In this document: positions 62,004 through 64,000 of the stretch, piece by piece
Layout: each line of letters opens with the position of its first letter
Numbering within the stretch: the stretch's first letter is position 1
Assembly (NCBI GenBank): GCA_030841035.1
Contig: JAVEDI010000022.1
Coordinates: 30,872-94,871, forward strand
Length of the DNA: 64,000 nucleotides
Direction: 5' to 3'
Origin: Actinomycetota bacterium
Lineage (GTDB): Bacteria; Actinomycetota; Actinomycetes; JACCUZ01
Notes under the pieces: model-generated
Told to the model about the DNA's origin: nothing
What the model saw: the letters and a program-made list of their open reading frames with translations, nothing else
The model's database searches: none
Position numbers and translations under genes: made by a program

Positions 62004-62205
62004 CAACGAACCTCCTGCTCGGGCGGGGGGCGGCCTGGGTCCGGCCCGGGTCCGGCCCGGGCGACGGTGACGCCGCCGGGACAGGCTAACGCCGCCGCTC
62101 GGTGGTCCGGTCGCCGCGCCGTCCCCGCATGTTTCGCCGGTGTGACGTGGGGCACCGTGGCGGAGTCGTGCTCGCGCGCGATCGCGCCGTCCGTGAGGAG
62201 CGCCC

Positions 62206-63738
62206 ATGAGCGGGGTCCAGACAGGCACGGTCAGGACCAACATCCCGGCGCGGTTGGACCGCCTGCCGTGGTCGCGGTGGCACTGGATGGTCGTGCTGGG
62301 GCTGGGCACCGTCTGGATCCTCGACGGCCTCGAGGTGACCATCGTCGGGTCGATCGCCAGCCGCCTCACCGAGAAAGGGTCCGGGCTGCAGCTGACCAGC
62401 AGCCAGATCGGCCAGGCCGCTGCGATCTACGTGGCGGGCGCCTGCCTGGGGGCGCTGCTCTTCGGCTACCTCACCGATCGGCTGGGCCGAAAGAAGCTGT
62501 TCCTCGTCACCCTCGTGCTCTACCTCGCCGCCACGGTGGCAACGGCCTTCTCGATGAACCCGGTGTGGTTCTTCGCCTGCCGCTTCCTGACCGGCGCGGG
62601 CATCGGCGGCGAGTACGCGGCCATCAACTCGGCCATCGACGAGCTCATCCCGGCCCGCGTCCGCGGGCGGGTCGACCTGATCATCAACGGCTCCTACTGG
62701 ATCGGCACGGCGGCAGGCGCGGCGCTGTCCGTCCTGCTGCTCAACGAGAACCTGTTCGCGAAGGATGTGGGCTGGCGCCTCGCGTTCGGGTTGGGTGCGG
62801 TGTTCGGCCTCGCGATCCTGCTGGTGCGCCGCAACGTGCCCGAGAGCCCGCGCTGGATGTTCATCCACGGCAAGGAGAAGGCCGCAGAGGGGGTGGTGGC
62901 CGACATCGAGGAGCAGGTCGAGGAGTCGACCGGCGAGAGCTTGAGCAAGGAGGACGACTACCTCACGATCCGCCAGCGCAAGACGATCGGCTTCGCGACC
63001 ATCGCCAGGACGGCGTGGCAGCTGTACCCGCAGCGGTTCGTGCTGGGCCTGTCGTTGTTCATCGGCCAGGCGTTCCTCTACAACGCTGTGTTCTTCACGC
63101 AGGCTCTGGTCCTGACCACGTTCCTGAAGGTCTCGGACTCGTCGGTCGGCTGGTACATCGTGCCGCTGGCCGTGGGCAACTTCGTCGGCCCGCTGCTGCT
63201 GGGCCGGCTCTTCGACACGGTCGGCCGGCGCGTCATGATCACCTTGTCGTACGTCGTCTCCGGGTTGCTGCTGATCGTCACCGGCGTGCTGTTCGAGAAC
63301 GGCACCCTCGACGCGACCACCCTGACGATCGCCTGGTCCGTGGTGTTCTTCTTCGCATCCGCCGGCGCGAGCGCCGCCTACCTGACGGTCAGCGAGATCT
63401 TCCCGATGGAGACCCGGGCCATGGCGATCGCCTTCTTCTACGCCGTGGGCACCGGGATCGGCGGCATCGTGGGGCCGCTTCTGTTCGGCAAGTTCATCGA
63501 CCAGGGCAAGGACATGGTCGCCGTCGGCTACTACATCGGCGCCGGCCTGATGATCGGCGCCGGTCTCGTCGAGCTGGTCCTCGGCGTGGAGGCGGCGCAA
63601 CGGTCTCTCGAGGACGTCGCCCAGCCGCTCACCGCGCAGGACGCGCAGGATGAGCAGGAGGGGGAAGGCGCGCAGGAGGAGCAGGCGGCGCGCTCGGTAC
63701 CTCGCCCGCCCGCCAGCTCGATGCGCCGCTACCACTGA
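62206..63738 (+). CDS. MFS transporter, sugar-transporter-like family
   Basis: 510 residues, 12 helices. MFS motif [14 protein letters not shown] between helices 2 and 3, its counterpart [13 protein letters not shown] in the second half, [19 protein letters not shown] and the family signature [11 protein letters not shown] charged central loop of about 50 residues separates the halves. It fits the putative metabolite/H+ or sugar transporter group; substrate unknown. GAGGAG lies upstream of the ATG. The C-terminal 45 residues are a charged, disordered tail. The 202 bp before it contain two adjacent copies of GGGTCCGGCCC (62037-62058). Confidence 0.9.
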   Translation: MSGVQTGTVRTNIPARLDRLPWSRWHWMVVLGLGTVWILDGLEVTIVGSIASRLTEKGSGLQLTSSQIGQAAAIYVAGACLGALLFGYLTDRLGRKKLFLVTLVLYLAATVATAFSMNPVWFFACRFLTGAGIGGEYAAINSAIDELIPARVRGRVDLIINGSYWIGTAAGAALSVLLLNENLFAKDVGWRLAFGLGAVFGLAILLVRRNVPESPRWMFIHGKEKAAEGVVADIEEQVEESTGESLSKEDDYLTIRQRKTIGFATIARTAWQLYPQRFVLGLSLFIGQAFLYNAVFFTQALVLTTFLKVSDSSVGWYIVPLAVGNFVGPLLLGRLFDTVGRRVMITLSYVVSGLLLIVTGVLFENGTLDATTLTIAWSVVFFFASAGASAAYLTVSEIFPMETRAMAIAFFYAVGTGIGGIVGPLLFGKFIDQGKDMVAVGYYIGAGLMIGAGLVELVLGVEAAQRSLEDVAQPLTAQDAQDEQEGEGAQEEQAARSVPRPPASSMRRYH

Positions 63739-63803
63739 CCGGCCGACGACGGCGGTCAGCGCCGTCCTGCTCCCCGGGGTCAGCAGGCCCGTGACGGTCC
63801 CCG

Positions 63804-63876
63804 TCGGCCGCCCGCCCGCCTCGGCCGCCCGCCCACCTCGGCCGCCCGCCCGCGCGCTCGCCTCGGCCGCCCGCCC
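63804..63876. repeat. Four copies of a 14-bp repeat
   Basis: TCGGCCGCCCGCCC at 63804, 63821, 63838 and 63863 (spacing 17, 17 and 25 bp). Lies in the non-coding DNA after the MFS gene; no protein-like frame fits it. Confidence 0.75.
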
Positions 63877-63886
63877 GGGACACCGA

Positions 63887-63945
63887 CGTTCGATAGGCCC
63901 ACGGTCGACAGCCGCCCCACCCGGCGACCACCCGCCTATCGAACG
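63887..63945. repeat. 12-bp inverted repeat with 35-nt spacer
   Basis: CGTTCGATAGGC (63887-63898) and GCCTATCGAACG (63934-63945) are perfectly complementary. The arms are less GC-rich than their surroundings. It could be an intergenic repeat element, a terminator for the MFS gene, or a binding site. Confidence 0.6.
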
Positions 63946-63969
63946 GCCGGCGCTCGGACGTCGGAGGAG

Positions 63970-64000
63970 GGCGGTGTACGCCGGCGGTGTACGCCGGCGG
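63970..64000. repeat. 13-bp tandem repeat at the window edge
   Basis: GGCGGTGTACGCC occurs at 63970-63982 and 63983-63995, and a third copy begins (GGCGG) at the last bases. It continues beyond the window, so its length is unknown. Confidence 0.7.

Noticed and set aside
63887..63945. LexA (SOS) box suggested by TCGAACG and CGTTCGA
   Set aside because: The actinobacterial SOS box needs the half sites 4 bp apart; here the halves face the other way and are 35 nt apart.
1..64000. tRNA, rRNA, CRISPR, phage or transposase genes
   Set aside because: By eye I found no TTC-loop/acceptor pattern, no spaced repeats with unique spacers and no transposase- or integrase-like protein. A tRNAscan and HMM search would be needed to exclude them fully.

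Overview
The window is a very GC-rich chromosomal segment of an actinomycete. It is tightly packed, with many GTG starts and repeated ATGA/GTGA gene overlaps. It carries a complete-looking complex I block, most of the menaquinone pathway, a Rex repressor with heme genes, a system II cytochrome c maturation set, a BldN-type sigma factor with an RsbN-like anti-sigma partner, and a 32-residue bS22-type ribosomal protein. That combination is typical of Actinomycetia. The order rex-hem ... bldN-rsbN ... bS22, HTH, AcuC, phosphatase ... proC resembles what I recall of the Streptomyces chromosome, but I cannot assign a family. I saw no tRNA, rRNA, CRISPR array, insertion sequence or prophage.

Region 1 (1-15.6 kb, minus strand): nuoA to nuoM (nuoM cut by the window edge), the proton-pumping NADH:menaquinone oxidoreductase. 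Upstream on the same strand is a menaquinone reductase (menJ-like) gene with a near-perfect Rex operator in front. Region 2 (15.7-26.1 kb): csbD-like gene, menG, a sigma factor with its small companion gene, two small genes, then menF, menD, menC, menB, menE, menA and a small membrane protein. Quinone synthesis and the enzyme that uses the quinone are therefore neighbours. Region 3 (26.1-30.3 kb, minus): an endonuclease/phosphatase-fold protein, a two-helix channel-like protein without a canonical potassium filter, a heme-binding-fold protein, a Gfo/Idh/MocA oxidoreductase and a secreted GH25-like protein.

Region 4 (30.3-44.1 kb, minus): one long, mostly overlapping transcription unit. It contains an acyl-CoA ligase, a glutaredoxin-like protein, rex, hemA, hemC, hemD (fused), hemB, hemL, a histidine phosphatase, a TlpA/ResA lipoprotein, ccdA, resB and ccsB. 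It links redox sensing to heme production and covalent heme attachment; a second Rex operator lies in front of rex. Region 5 (44.1-53.6 kb): a HAD hydrolase divergent from the ligase, bldN-rsbN, an acyltransferase and an SDR protein, bS22, a large secreted M36 metalloprotease, and a small HTH protein. Region 6 (53.7-64 kb): an AcuC-type deacetylase with a phosphatase-like partner, a MacAB-like ABC exporter with its adaptor, an aldo/keto reductase, proC, proline dehydrogenase, an MFS transporter, and repeat-rich intergenic DNA.

The most notable non-coding signals are: (i) two Rex-type operators bracketing the respiratory genes; (ii) at least eight genes whose start codon lies 6-8 nt after a TANNNT -10 box, implying leaderless mRNAs, including a divergent pair whose -10 boxes overlap; (iii) a 200-bp convergent intergenic region holding a G-quadruplex motif, a tandem repeat and a long hairpin with two alternative right arms; (iv) three repeat families at the right edge.
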